Shown one piece after another: positions 7,016 through 14,696 of a DNA stretch of 64,000 nucleotides. Source of the DNA: Neomoorella sulfitireducens (lineage in GTDB: Bacteria > Bacillota > DSM-521 > Neomoorellales > Neomoorellaceae). The stretch spans positions 1 through 64,000 of the forward strand of contig NZ_JANRHG010000003.1 in the NCBI RefSeq assembly GCF_024733845.1. The letters are read 5' to 3'. Positions within the stretch are counted from its first letter, which is position 1. Every line of letters starts with the position of its first letter. Position numbers and translations under genes: made by a program. Below the pieces are notes generated by a model. That model was not told where the DNA came from and ran no database searches. It saw only the letters and a list, made by a program, of their open reading frames with translations.

Positions 7016-8469
7016 AAAGCAAGAGAAATATTTCCTTTAGCTCTTTTTTTAACCCCACCTCCCTGCGGTTCCAGCTGCTGTGCCGGTCGCTGTTGATCCT
7101 GGCCGTGTTGCTGGCGTTTATTGGGGTATTTCAATACATCTTCATGCGGGAGTTTATTTACAGGAATAAAGCTGCCACCCTCCAAACCCAGATTATATCA
7201 CTCCCCCGCCAGATCTGGGAGCAGGCCGTCCTGGACAGCCAGGAATACGTGAAAAGGCGCTTGCCGTATTTTTTTATTCTTGGGACGAAACTGGCATTTA
7301 TTGATATCCGGGGGAATTTTGCCGTCTTAGCGAAAGAGCCCGGCGCGCCTGACCCCCCTCAGCTGGAGGTGGAAGAGTATCTCAATATCCTTAACCAAGA
7401 TCCAGGACTGCATTATAAAGTTATTGGCGGTGCGGGAGGAGACGAACAGTTACTTATATTGCAGCCTATCCCTGGGGCCCCGGGTGAAATGCTGGGCGTG
7501 GTCCAGGCCAGTACTTCAACTGGCCCCCTCAAGGAACTGCTGATGCGGCAACTGCTGATTTTTTTATTGCTGGCCTTTACCGCCCTGTTTTGCGGTTTGC
7601 TTACCTTTTTTCCGGTCCTTAACCGGACCCTGGTACCGTTGACCAATATGGTGACTACGGTGGAGCAGATTGATGCCGGGAACCTGGCCAGGCGTTTTCC
7701 TACGCGGCAGGGCCAGATGGAAATAGACCGGCTGGCGGAATCTTTTAACGCCATGCTGGACCGTCTGGAAGCCTCCTTTAAAGCGGAAAGAGAAACCCAA
7801 GAACAGATGCGCCGTTTCGTTGCCGATGCCTCGCATGAGCTCCGCACGCCGCTGACCTCCATTCACGGGTTTTTAGAGGTGTTGCTCCGCGGCGCGGCCA
7901 ATCAGCCGGACCAGCTGGAGAGAGCTCTAAAAAGCATGTATAGCGAATCGGCGCGCCTGAATAAACTGGTACGTGATCTCCTTCTCCTGGCCAAACTGGA
8001 CCGTGCGTCACATATGGAGCTACAGGAAGGCCTGCTGGATACGGTGGTCTGGGATATGGAGCCCCAGCTGCGCATCCTGGGCGCTGGCAGGAAGCTGGAT
8101 ATAGACATCGAGCCGAATATGAAGTGCAAATTTGATAAGGATAAAATGAAACAGCTGATCTTGAACCTGTTTCATAACGCGGTGCAGCACACGGATCCAG
8201 AAAATGGCTACATAAAGATTGCATTATACGGCCAAAGGGGCGGTGTGCAGTTGTCCGTGCAGGACAACGGCCCGGGGATCAGTGATATCCATCTTCCCCA
8301 TATCTTTGACCGCTTTTATCGTGCCGAAGTTTCGCGGACACGTAAATACGGCGGGGCCGGTCTGGGCTTAGCCATCGCCAAAGCCATTGTTGACGCCCAC
8401 GGCGGGACTATCAGCGTTAAGAGTAAACAGGGGGAAGGATGCACTTTTTATGTTTGGTTACCTGCTTAA
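7012..8469 (+). CDS. Membrane sensor histidine kinase
   Basis: A 485-residue kinase with transmembrane segments at about 23-44 and 180-202, an extracytoplasmic sensor region of about 135 residues between them, and HAMP (about 203-255). The HisKA domain has the phosphorylated His275 ([12 protein letters not shown]). The HATPase has an N box (LFHNAVQHT), G1 (DNGPGIS) and G2 ([10 protein letters not shown]). There is no PAS domain, unlike many PhoR proteins. It partners the preceding response regulator by four-base overlap. The ligand cannot be inferred from sequence; the extracytoplasmic domain is not a recognised type to me. Confidence 0.93.
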   Translation: MKSKRNISFSSFFNPTSLRFQLLCRSLLILAVLLAFIGVFQYIFMREFIYRNKAATLQTQIISLPRQIWEQAVLDSQEYVKRRLPYFFILGTKLAFIDIRGNFAVLAKEPGAPDPPQLEVEEYLNILNQDPGLHYKVIGGAGGDEQLLILQPIPGAPGEMLGVVQASTSTGPLKELLMRQLLIFLLLAFTALFCGLLTFFPVLNRTLVPLTNMVTTVEQIDAGNLARRFPTRQGQMEIDRLAESFNAMLDRLEASFKAERETQEQMRRFVADASHELRTPLTSIHGFLEVLLRGAANQPDQLERALKSMYSESARLNKLVRDLLLLAKLDRASHMELQEGLLDTVVWDMEPQLRILGAGRKLDIDIEPNMKCKFDKDKMKQLILNLFHNAVQHTDPENGYIKIALYGQRGGVQLSVQDNGPGISDIHLPHIFDRFYRAEVSRTRKYGGAGLGLAIAKAIVDAHGGTISVKSKQGEGCTFYVWLPA

Positions 8470-8510
8470 ACCGGTTTTTTCTTAAAAAGCGTGAAGGAGT
8501 GCTCCAGGAG

Positions 8511-8562
8511 GCGGCAATCATCCCCGGTTGACCCTGGGGGGATGAATGCCGTCATTGTTTTA
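8511..8562 (+). terminator. Probable terminator after the kinase gene
   Basis: A long hairpin with one mismatch (GGCAATCATCCCC paired with GGGGATGAATGCC, about 8512-8550) is followed by a short T-rich stretch. The T-run is weak, so termination may be partial. Confidence 0.45.
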
Positions 8563-8585
8563 GTTTCCAGCCATGGTTTACAGTT

Positions 8586-8646
8586 TTAAGCATAATTTCA
8601 GCTATTACTTAAGTAAAATTCAGTTACCGTTAAGGGTTAATTAAGC
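8586..8646 (+). promoter_or_regulatory. Second phased 11-bp TT(C/A)AG array downstream of the two-component genes
   Basis: Six related hexamers occur at 8586 TTAAGC, 8597 TTCAGC, 8609 TTAAGT, 8619 TTCAGT, 8630 TTAAGG and 8641 TTAAGC, at spacings of 11, 12, 10, 11 and 11 bases. A -10-like TATGAT follows at 8656-8661. The motif and phase match the array at 6240-6278, so the same response regulator is the likely ligand. The next intact gene is the PepSY-type membrane gene at 8864. Confidence 0.6.
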
Positions 8647-8669
8647 TGAAGATGGTATGATGGTAATAG

Positions 8670-8795
8670 TTCTATTGGTTGCTGGTTTGGTTGCACAATC
8701 AACTGGTCTGGCCTGTGCTTGTCAGCAAGTTTATTGCCACCGGTGCAGGACTGGTAATTAATTATTCCGGCAGCCGTTTATGGGTTTTCCATTGA
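8670..8795 (+). pseudogene. C-terminal remnant of a GtrA-family membrane protein
   Basis: An open stretch of 41 codons ending at a TGA. It encodes a segment with VLVSKFIATGAGLVINY followed by SRLWVFH, the C-terminal signature of GtrA-type flippase-associated proteins (four-helix, about 130 residues). Only the last helix or so remains. A TAG precedes it in frame and no ribosome site is present. I read it as a decayed gene or a recombination scar. GtrA proteins help move polyprenyl-linked sugars across the membrane. Confidence 0.5.
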
Positions 8796-8863
8796 CCGCC
8801 TGCGGGGTACTGGTCGAGGGCATCGTGGTTTAATAATAATCTTTTTCAAAGGAGGATCTTTGT

Positions 8864-9298
8864 ATGTTTAAAAAAATACACAATCTGCATTTATGGCTGG
8901 GGCTTATTACTGCGGTTTTTATTCTTCTGGAGGCCGGTACAGGACTACTCTTATCGTATCCGTCACTCCTGGGGGCACCGGCCAGGGGCCCCGTAGCAGA
9001 AAGCAGTTCCCGTCTCGCACTGCCGGGAAATCCTGGCACATCGGAAGCGAGCTCTGATAATGCTGCAGTAGAGAATCAGGATTCAGGGATACAGAGAGGA
9101 AGGCCGGATTTTTCAGGTTTTGCTGACGCCGGAAAGACGGAGGCCAGGGGTAACTTGATGGGAATTGTTCTCGAGTTACATGAGGGCAGGCTGGGCAGTT
9201 TAAATATCCGTTGGTTAATACAACTTACAGCTATAAGCATCATTATCCTTACTTTGACCGGGGTCTACATGGCTATAAAAATTTTAGTGCGCAGGTAA
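8864..9298 (+). CDS. PepSY-associated transmembrane helix protein
   Basis: A 144-residue membrane protein with a good AAAGGAGG ribosome site. The N-terminus (KKIHNLHLWLGLITAVFIL) and the C-terminus (LHEGRLG followed by a hydrophobic helix, IIILTLTGVYMA) are the flanking parts of PepSY-associated TM proteins. The middle is a low-complexity Ser/Gly/Asp-rich extracytoplasmic loop. Conserved His residues in the first helix region could bind heme or metal in relatives. It follows the two-component genes and their second repeat array, making it a candidate target or accessory of that system. Confidence 0.65.
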   Translation: MFKKIHNLHLWLGLITAVFILLEAGTGLLLSYPSLLGAPARGPVAESSSRLALPGNPGTSEASSDNAAVENQDSGIQRGRPDFSGFADAGKTEARGNLMGIVLELHEGRLGSLNIRWLIQLTAISIIILTLTGVYMAIKILVRR

Positions 9299-9351
9299 AA
9301 AGTTGGAGCTTGAGTTGCAGGGGTGGGGGGTGCCCTACCAGCGATATGAGA

Positions 9352-9374
9352 AGAGGGAGGTCGGGCCTCCCTCT
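9352..9374. terminator. Hairpin between convergent genes
   Basis: AGAGGGAGG (9352-9360) pairs perfectly with CCTCCCTCT (9366-9374). No T-run follows on either strand, so it may be a weak bidirectional terminator between the PepSY-type gene and the convergent beta-helix gene. Confidence 0.35.
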
Positions 9375-9437
9375 AAACGTATATATCTGTTTGAGGTTTA
9401 TTGCCGTTAGGCGGGCTGAAGTTCTGTTTATAAAATA

Positions 9438-11237
9438 TTACTCAGGATTAACTGCCAGCACAATCCGGCCGCTGTAGGTGCCGGGAATAATAGGCCGCTC
9501 GACGCCGTTCACCGTCATGGTCAGGCTGTAGCCTTCGGGAGCGGTGACGCTGGCACCTTTGGCAATGGTCAGGCCAGTCAGATAGGACGTCTTGTCCACA
9601 ATCCACTGCGAACCCCTGGCGAAGGTGGCATTAACGCCGTAGGGGTCTTCGGTGGCGCAGTAGGTGGGGATAAATTCGCCGATTAAGTAGTATAGTTCAG
9701 GATGATCCATAGTGACGGGTTCGCCGTTGGGTCCGGTGGCGTGCTCGACAGTGGCCGTGGTGATGGCACCCTTGACGACGGCATTCTCAAAGGTGAGATT
9801 CAAGCCGCCCAGAGCCGTCATGGCGTTCATGAAGTCGCCGTTGAGGGTGACGTTCTTAAAGGTGGCGTTGATGGTTTTGGGTTCCTGGCTGCCGGTGTCA
9901 GCAGGGGGAGCCGCATCGCCGGCAGGTGGGCCGCCGGGACCGCCGCCTGCCATCATCATCGCCATGAAGGGGTCGTCGTTCTCCACTGCCTGGAGGATGA
10001 TGCCGCTTTCAGAATTGAGCTCGGCATTATCTACCACTATGGTCGGATAGCTGCTTTTTACCTGGATAACAGCCTTCTTGGTATTGAAGACGCTGCCGTT
10101 GTTAATTAGCAGATTACCCTCGTTACCGCCGTGCATCATGACGCCGATCTTTCCGGAGTTAACAACACTGGCATCAAAAACACCGGAACCGGAGCCGTTA
10201 GCCATAATCAAGCCGTAGTCAGCAACGTTCATAGTGGAGCGAGTAAATGTATCGATGGAATCGCCTATGGAATAAGCCCCGTATCCGCTCTTGACGGTTT
10301 CAATGAGGGAGTCGGTTACGTACATCCGCACTGTATTGGTATCGTCAGTAGAAAGGGCGCCCCATGCTTCACTCTTAATGTAGCAATTATTATAGTAAAC
10401 GGTACCGTTGCCGACCAGGTTGGTGGTGCGGCAATTGCCCTTGATCCCCAGCATCCAGGGGCATTCCATCATCTTGCCCATTTCTATAGTAAACGAATAA
10501 TCTTCGGGCAGGGTACCGTTGCGGCTTTCGATATGAGAATTATTAACCCTGAGGACGCTGTTGTCGCCGACAAAGATGGCCGGCCTGATGCAACCTTCGT
10601 TAATAATCGTAGCGCCATCTACAGTAACGTCGGCGTTGCCGCCGGTCATAATCCCGGCGCCGTAACCGGCAAAGTCATTGCCGCCGTTGCCGGTAAGGTA
10701 AACTTGCGGGTTAAGGATATTAAATTTAGAATTTCCTGTCACAATAATGCCGTTGAACTTTTCCTCATTGGAAGTTATCTTTACATCTTTGATGCTCTTG
10801 CCGACAACTTTACCTTCGGATACAACAGCTGCCACAGACTTTTCCGGTACATATTTACCGTTTTCAATATAAATACCGGTCTTCAAATAATGTGGATCTA
10901 ACTCTCGATATTGAACTATAATATTCTCCGTCGGTGTGAGAACGATGTTGCCAATATATGTACCCGGCTCGATGGGGGTACCGATGCCGTTAACGGTCAT
11001 GGTCAGACTGTACCCTTCAGGAGCGGTAATGACAGCCCCGTCTGCAATTTTCAGCACGTCCACCCGGGTAGTCCTATCTACAATCCAGGTTTCACCTGCG
11101 TCAACCGATACTATTGCGCTGTTTTTATATGAAGACGAAGCAATTCCGGCTGTAGCGCCTGCGGCAAGGGATAAGGTGAGGAGTAAGACGGTGAAGAGCA
11201 ATACCAGAATATTCCTTAATCGCTTTGTCTTTAGCAT
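9438..11237 (-). CDS. Secreted right-handed beta-helix-like protein
   Basis: A 599-residue exported protein from the ATG at 11237, chosen over an earlier in-frame TTG because AAGGGGTG lies 8 bases before it and the signal peptide then starts correctly (MLKTKRLRNILVLLF, with a cleavage-like AAGATAG). The centre is a run of Asn/Gly-rich repeats (VTGNSKFNI, VDGATIINEG, VRMYVTDSLIE), as in parallel beta-helix proteins. Near residues 350-400 it has a Gly/Pro patch (GGGPGGPPAGDAAPPAD). A module of about 60 residues occurs twice, at both ends (WIVD followed by APEGYSLTMTVNG and PGTYxGxIVL). No catalytic residues of a polysaccharide lyase were recognised. A surface or adhesin role is a guess. Confidence 0.6.
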   Translation of the reverse strand: MLKTKRLRNILVLLFTVLLLTLSLAAGATAGIASSSYKNSAIVSVDAGETWIVDRTTRVDVLKIADGAVITAPEGYSLTMTVNGIGTPIEPGTYIGNIVLTPTENIIVQYRELDPHYLKTGIYIENGKYVPEKSVAAVVSEGKVVGKSIKDVKITSNEEKFNGIIVTGNSKFNILNPQVYLTGNGGNDFAGYGAGIMTGGNADVTVDGATIINEGCIRPAIFVGDNSVLRVNNSHIESRNGTLPEDYSFTIEMGKMMECPWMLGIKGNCRTTNLVGNGTVYYNNCYIKSEAWGALSTDDTNTVRMYVTDSLIETVKSGYGAYSIGDSIDTFTRSTMNVADYGLIMANGSGSGVFDASVVNSGKIGVMMHGGNEGNLLINNGSVFNTKKAVIQVKSSYPTIVVDNAELNSESGIILQAVENDDPFMAMMMAGGGPGGPPAGDAAPPADTGSQEPKTINATFKNVTLNGDFMNAMTALGGLNLTFENAVVKGAITTATVEHATGPNGEPVTMDHPELYYLIGEFIPTYCATEDPYGVNATFARGSQWIVDKTSYLTGLTIAKGASVTAPEGYSLTMTVNGVERPIIPGTYSGRIVLAVNPE

Positions 11238-11463
11238 TTTATTCACCCCTTCAGGAAATTTGGTCAATTCTCAAAGCAGCTTGACCGGCAATTTTTAAAC
11301 TGAGGGTTATGTGTGAATATTACCTCAAGAGCTACCACCCCTTTCTGCAGGCACTATTAACTCCAGTGTCTAACTCCAATGTTATTTTAATCCAGTACAG
11401 AATAAAAAGGTAATTCATAAATAAACCGGGCCTTATACCAAAAAAGCATAATGTGGTTCCCAT

Positions 11464-11628
11464 TATGGTGGTGGACAGGCTGCGTCTAAAAATTTTGTCC
11501 GGGAGGACCCGGGCTACCTGGCGCCTGGGATGGCGGCGGACATGATATTAATAAACCTTGACGAACTGGGCTTTGCCGGCGGGCAGCATGACCCGGTTGC
11601 AGCCGCCATCACCTGCGGCGACAGCTAA
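11464..11628 (+). pseudogene. C-terminal remnant of an AtzA/TrzA-type amidohydrolase
   Basis: Reading from about 11464 to a TAA at 11626-11628 gives a segment with REDPGYLAPGMAADMILI, then LDELGFAGGQHDPVAAAITC. This is the conserved C-terminal end of chlorohydrolase/8-oxoguanine-deaminase amidohydrolases (LAPGxxAD, then HDPVAAxxxC). The catalytic metal-binding core is absent and there is no start or ribosome site. It is a decayed fragment left between the beta-helix and nitroreductase genes. The rest of this intergenic stretch is AT-rich with no further gene seen. Confidence 0.6.
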
Positions 11629-11719
11629 CTAGTAGAGTTTTAGTGGTATTTATGGTAATATAGGATTTGGCAAATAATGAACAGAATATAAAAAAATGTG
11701 TAAGGAGCTGGTGTTGTTT

Positions 11720-12292
11720 ATGGAACTGTATGAATTGATTAAGAGGAGACGGAGCATCCGCAAGTATGAAACCGATCCGGTGCCCCAGGAGGTAATAACC
11801 AGGATACTGGAAATAGCTACCTGGGCTCCTTCAGGTCTTAACCGGCAACCCTGGAGGTTTATTGTTGTTATAGGAGATAAGAAGGATGAGTTAGCCCGGG
11901 CTTTTCGTGAAGTAGCAGAAGCAGAGACTATGCCGGCTGGCCAACGCAGCCCGCGCAAGGAGGGGCTATTGAGGTTTGTACAAATTTTGAATGAGGCACC
12001 GGCGATTGTTGTAGCATTAAGTCAAACACATGAGGAGCCGGGCTTGCACAAGAGTTTTTTAGAGAGCACGGCAGCTGCTTTTAGTTATCTCCTTTTGGCG
12101 GCTACCCGGGAAGGATTAGGTACCTGCTGGATGACCGGTCCTTTAAATGAGGAACAAATCCTGCGCAAAATCCTGTCCATTCCTGACGACATGGAATTAG
12201 TAGCACTGACGCCGCTTGGCTATCCGGATGAGGACCCTGCCCCCAAACCCCGTAAACCCCTTGAAGAAGTGGTCACCTGGCTTGGAGACTGA
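11720..12292 (+). CDS. Nitroreductase-family FMN oxidoreductase
   Basis: A 190-residue FMN protein of the nitroreductase superfamily. The N-terminal motif IKRRRSIRKYE, followed by WAPSGLNRQPWRFIVV (about residues 35-50), forms the FMN phosphate and ring site. The C-terminal GLGTCWMTGP segment is also typical. Start choice is uncertain: ATG 11720 gives the usual family N-terminus, while AAGGAG at 11702-11707 is better spaced for the TTG at 11714. Members reduce nitro compounds, quinones or flavins with NAD(P)H. It is a single gene, flanked by remnants and a terminator. Confidence 0.85.
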   Translation: MELYELIKRRRSIRKYETDPVPQEVITRILEIATWAPSGLNRQPWRFIVVIGDKKDELARAFREVAEAETMPAGQRSPRKEGLLRFVQILNEAPAIVVALSQTHEEPGLHKSFLESTAAAFSYLLLAATREGLGTCWMTGPLNEEQILRKILSIPDDMELVALTPLGYPDEDPAPKPRKPLEEVVTWLGD

Positions 12293-12364
12293 CTTCCATC
12301 ACCCGGCTGTTTTTCCCTCATTTCACCGGAAGATCGCTCCCGGAGCCAGGGCGGAAAAGTAAAA

Positions 12365-12396
12365 TAACCCCCACCTTAGATGCAAGGTAGGGGTTT
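12365..12396 (+). terminator. Intrinsic terminator after the nitroreductase
   Basis: AACCCC-C-ACCTT pairs with AAGGT-A-GGGGTT around a six-base loop, followed by TTTTA. The stem is strong. Confidence 0.7.
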
Positions 12397-12429
12397 TACG
12401 CTTACGTTACAAAGCTTATTGCATGGCAT

Positions 12430-12630
12430 TTATATTCTCAGATCAATCTGCTGCACCGTACCGGCAATCCCATTTTCGCGCACATATATTCCTGTTCTTC
12501 TTATCTGCCCCAGAAGGTTATCTGTTTTTATTGCAAAAGATGTAAATATAATCCTTACGCTAACTCCTGTAAGGATAATCTCGCCACTGTAACTGCCGCC
12601 TGCTTCAATCGGCGTCTCTTCACCGTTCAC
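12430..12630 (-). pseudogene. Remnant of the beta-helix protein's repeat module
   Basis: On the minus strand the frame encodes MNGEETPIEAGGSYSGEIIL, then RRTGIYVRENG. This aligns with the N-terminal module of the beta-helix protein encoded at 9438-11237 (TVNGIGTPIEPGTY, then KTGIYIENGKY). The upstream part of the module (WIVD to APEGYSLTM) is missing, because the similarity stops within a few bases of where the plus-strand SLH fragment begins. It is a broken paralogue. No ribosome site or signal peptide is present. Confidence 0.55.
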
Positions 12631-12635
12631 CGTCG

Positions 12636-13364
12636 TTGAACTTTGATAGCAGCAAACTGTCTAAAGGTTACAGGCCAGTAGTCTTCTACTACGACGATGG
12701 TAAAAACGCCTGGAAGAGAGTTGGTGGTAAGTACGATCTTACCAAAGGCACCATAACCGTTGAAGTTGACCATCTGACCGTATTTGCCGTGTTTGCGGGC
12801 AAGACTTTTGCCGACATCCAGGGACACTGGGGTCAGGACGACATCGAGCAGATGGCCGACATGGACATTGCCGGTGGGGTATCTTCCGGCAGCTTCGATC
12901 CCAACGGCAATGTAACCAGGGCGCAGTTTGCAGCTTTCCTCATCAGGTGCATGGGCATTAAAGAAGCCACACCGGCGGAGGCTAGCTTCAAAGATGTTAA
13001 CCCCAACTCCTGGTACTATGGCGTGGTTGAAGCTGCCAAAGCGGAGGGCCTTGTCGGCGGGTACTCAGACGGCACTTTCCGTCCCGACCAGAATATTACT
13101 CGTGAAGAGATTGCGGCCATGGTGGTCAGGGCGATGACCAGGAGCGGCGTATACATCACTGCAGACGATGCGGCGCTTGCCGCTTTTGCTGACAGGGACA
13201 CCGTAAGTGCGTGGGCAAAAGAAGCCGTGGCTCAAGCAGTTAAAGCGGGTATAGCGAGGGGAAGAGCCGATAACTGCTTCGCCCCGAAAGAAAACGCCAC
13301 ACGGGCGGAGGCGGTCGTCATGCTTAAACGTATGCTTGCAGGTATAGGACAAATTAGTCAGTAG
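12636..13364 (+). pseudogene. 5'-truncated S-layer protein with three SLH domains
   Basis: An open frame of 242 codons holding three C-terminal S-layer homology domains: FADIQGHWGQDDIEQM, then FKDVNPNSWYYGVVEAAKAE, then FADRDTVSAWAKEAVAQAVK, each ending in a TRA/TRE-type motif (VTRAQFAAFL, ITREEIAAMV, ATRAEAVVML). About 50 residues before SLH1 (VVFYYDDGKNAWKRVGG, then VDHLTVFAVF) match the usual linker of a longer exported protein. There is no signal peptide. The only start is a TTG without a ribosome site, right at the junction with the minus-strand remnant. SLH domains anchor proteins to pyruvylated wall polymers; this copy is probably not exported. Confidence 0.7.
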
Positions 13365-13382
13365 ATAACTTATATCAATCGG

Positions 13383-13411
13383 AAAGGGGGTGAAAAACTT
13401 CACCCCCTTTT
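13383..13411 (+). terminator. Intrinsic terminator after the SLH gene
   Basis: AAAGGGGGTGAA (13383-13394) and TTCACCCCCTTT (13399-13410) form a perfect 12-bp stem with a four-base loop and a trailing T-run. Confidence 0.85.
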
Positions 13412-13468
13412 AATTATAAAAATGTTCACCTTACCCTATTATCCGGGAAAATCTTCCGCTTAAAAATA

Positions 13469-13497
13469 TTGACGGCGAAAATAAATAATAGTAAAAT
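13469..13497 (+). promoter_or_regulatory. Sigma-A-type promoter of the FmdB-like gene
   Basis: TTGACG (13469-13474) and TAAAAT (13492-13497) with a 17-base spacer, about 75 bases before the zinc-ribbon gene. Confidence 0.65.
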
Positions 13498-13574
13498 ACC
13501 ATACGGAACGCATGAAGGCCGTCAAGTCAGCAAACGATATTTTTTCAAGCTCGGGCCGATAGGGGGTGAACGAC

Positions 13575-13766
13575 GTGCCGACCTATGATTTCCGTTGCCA
13601 GGATTGTGGTGAACGATTTACCGTGAAAATGTCCTGGAAAGAAAAAGATAAGGCCACCTGCCCCACGTGCGGTAGCCGGAAGCTGCAGCAGCTCTTTACC
13701 GGGATCACCATCCTGGGCGGTAGTAGCGGCGGCTGCGCGGCGCCATCCGGTAGCCGGTTCAGCTGA
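13575..13766 (+). CDS. FmdB-family zinc-ribbon protein
   Basis: A 63-residue protein beginning VPTYDFRCQDCGERF, the characteristic N-terminus of the FmdB/CxxC regulatory-protein family. Two CxxC pairs (CQDC and CPTC) form a zinc ribbon, and the tail is Gly/Ser-rich with another Cys. GTG 13575 is chosen because family members start directly with (M)PTYDF and AGGGGGTG lies 6 bases upstream. FmdB proteins are linked to regulation of formamidase/amidase genes in methylotrophs, but most are unassigned. It has its own promoter and probably forms a single-gene unit. Confidence 0.82.
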   Translation: MPTYDFRCQDCGERFTVKMSWKEKDKATCPTCGSRKLQQLFTGITILGGSSGGCAAPSGSRFS

Positions 13767-13823
13767 GGAGGATAAGGACAAGGGCCGGTGGCCCTTGAGA
13801 ATAGATAAAGGAAAGATCGGTAT

Positions 13824-13852
13824 GCCCTGGAAATCCAGGGCTTATATTTTTA
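13824..13852 (+). terminator. Terminator-like hairpin before the TPR gene
   Basis: GCCCTGG (13824-13830) pairs with CCAGGGC (13835-13841) around AAAT, followed by TTATATTTTT. It probably ends the FmdB transcript, and the next promoter begins two bases later. Confidence 0.6.
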
Positions 13853-13853
13853 A

Positions 13854-13883
13854 TTGACTCTTACCGGACGGTTAAGTTATGAT
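13854..13883 (+). promoter_or_regulatory. Sigma-A-type promoter of the TPR gene
   Basis: TTGACT (13854-13859) and TATGAT (13878-13883) with an 18-base spacer. Because the -10 covers the ATG at 13879, the gene must start further downstream, at 13906. Confidence 0.7.
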
Positions 13884-13905
13884 GGGGCAGAGAGGAGTGG
13901 ACGAA

Positions 13906-14655
13906 ATGGGCATGATGACTTCCCTGCGCCGGTTGAGCAAAAAGCGGCCGGTTTTGGGAATTTTGTTTGTTGTAGTTTTAAGTATCGGGTTAATCGGCAG
14001 TTATGCTATATTTGCAGCTCCTAAATCGCCGGCGGGATCCCAGGGGGACCGGGAAGGGACAGGCGATGCTGCCCGGCAGGCAGAAGAACTCCAGAAGGCA
14101 GCCCGGGAGCAAATCAGCCAGCTGGAGACGGAAATCAGCAACTTACAAAAAGAGCTGCAGGCCAAACCGGATGATGTGGCTATTTTGCTCCAGCTAGGCG
14201 ATAACCAGTATAACCTGGGGACCCTGTATCTCATGGTCAATGGCGACCAGGAAAAAGCGGGCGAGAGTTTCAAGGCAGCCCTGGACAATTACCGGCAGGT
14301 GGTGAAAATTAATCCCCGGGAGGAAGGAATATATTTGCGAATGGCCGGCGCGGCCCTGTATGCCGGCGATGAAAAACTCGCGGAAGAAAACTTCCAGGAG
14401 GCCATTAAAGCCGACCCGGGGGATAATAATGCCCGCTTGAATTATGGGATGTACCTGGTTTATACGAAGGGCGACTTACAGGGAGCCATAGACCAGTGGC
14501 AGGAAATTTTAAAGCACAACCCGGACGAGGAACTAGCCGCCCAGGTCCGGGAGATGATCGAGCAGGCCGAAGCGGCCAAACAACAGGCGAACCAGGAAGG
14601 AAATAGCCAGCCCCAGGCAGGAGGAGAGCAGGGGAACGAGGGGAACCCTCAATAA
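13906..14655 (+). CDS. Membrane-anchored TPR protein
   Basis: A 249-residue protein with one N-terminal transmembrane helix (about residues 17-38, VLGILFVVVLSIGLIGSYAI), a coiled-coil-like Gln/Glu-rich linker, and tetratricopeptide repeats (about residues 85-215, with GDNQYNLGTLYLMVNGD and AEENFQEAIKADPGDNNARL). It ends in a Gln/Gly-rich tail. ATG 13906 follows AGGAG by 8 bases and lies downstream of the promoter, unlike the ATG at 13879. TPR domains mediate protein-protein contacts; the partner is unknown. The gene converges on the radical SAM gene across a shared terminator. Confidence 0.85.
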   Translation: MGMMTSLRRLSKKRPVLGILFVVVLSIGLIGSYAIFAAPKSPAGSQGDREGTGDAARQAEELQKAAREQISQLETEISNLQKELQAKPDDVAILLQLGDNQYNLGTLYLMVNGDQEKAGESFKAALDNYRQVVKINPREEGIYLRMAGAALYAGDEKLAEENFQEAIKADPGDNNARLNYGMYLVYTKGDLQGAIDQWQEILKHNPDEELAAQVREMIEQAEAAKQQANQEGNSQPQAGGEQGNEGNPQ

Positions 14656-14661
14656 TCAATT

Positions 14662-14696
14662 AATAAAGAAGCCGGTAGATCACCGGCTTCTTTATT
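14662..14696. terminator. Bidirectional terminator between convergent genes
   Basis: AATAAAGAAGCCGGT (14662-14676) and ACCGGCTTCTTTATT (14682-14696) form a perfect 15-bp stem with a five-base loop. The A/T ends give a U-run in both directions. It overlaps the stop codon of the minus-strand gene. Confidence 0.88.

Noticed and set aside
10131-10901. A 256-codon plus-strand frame opposite the beta-helix gene
   Set aside because: Antisense shadow of a repetitive gene: no ribosome site, no recognisable family, and the minus-strand frame has a signal peptide.
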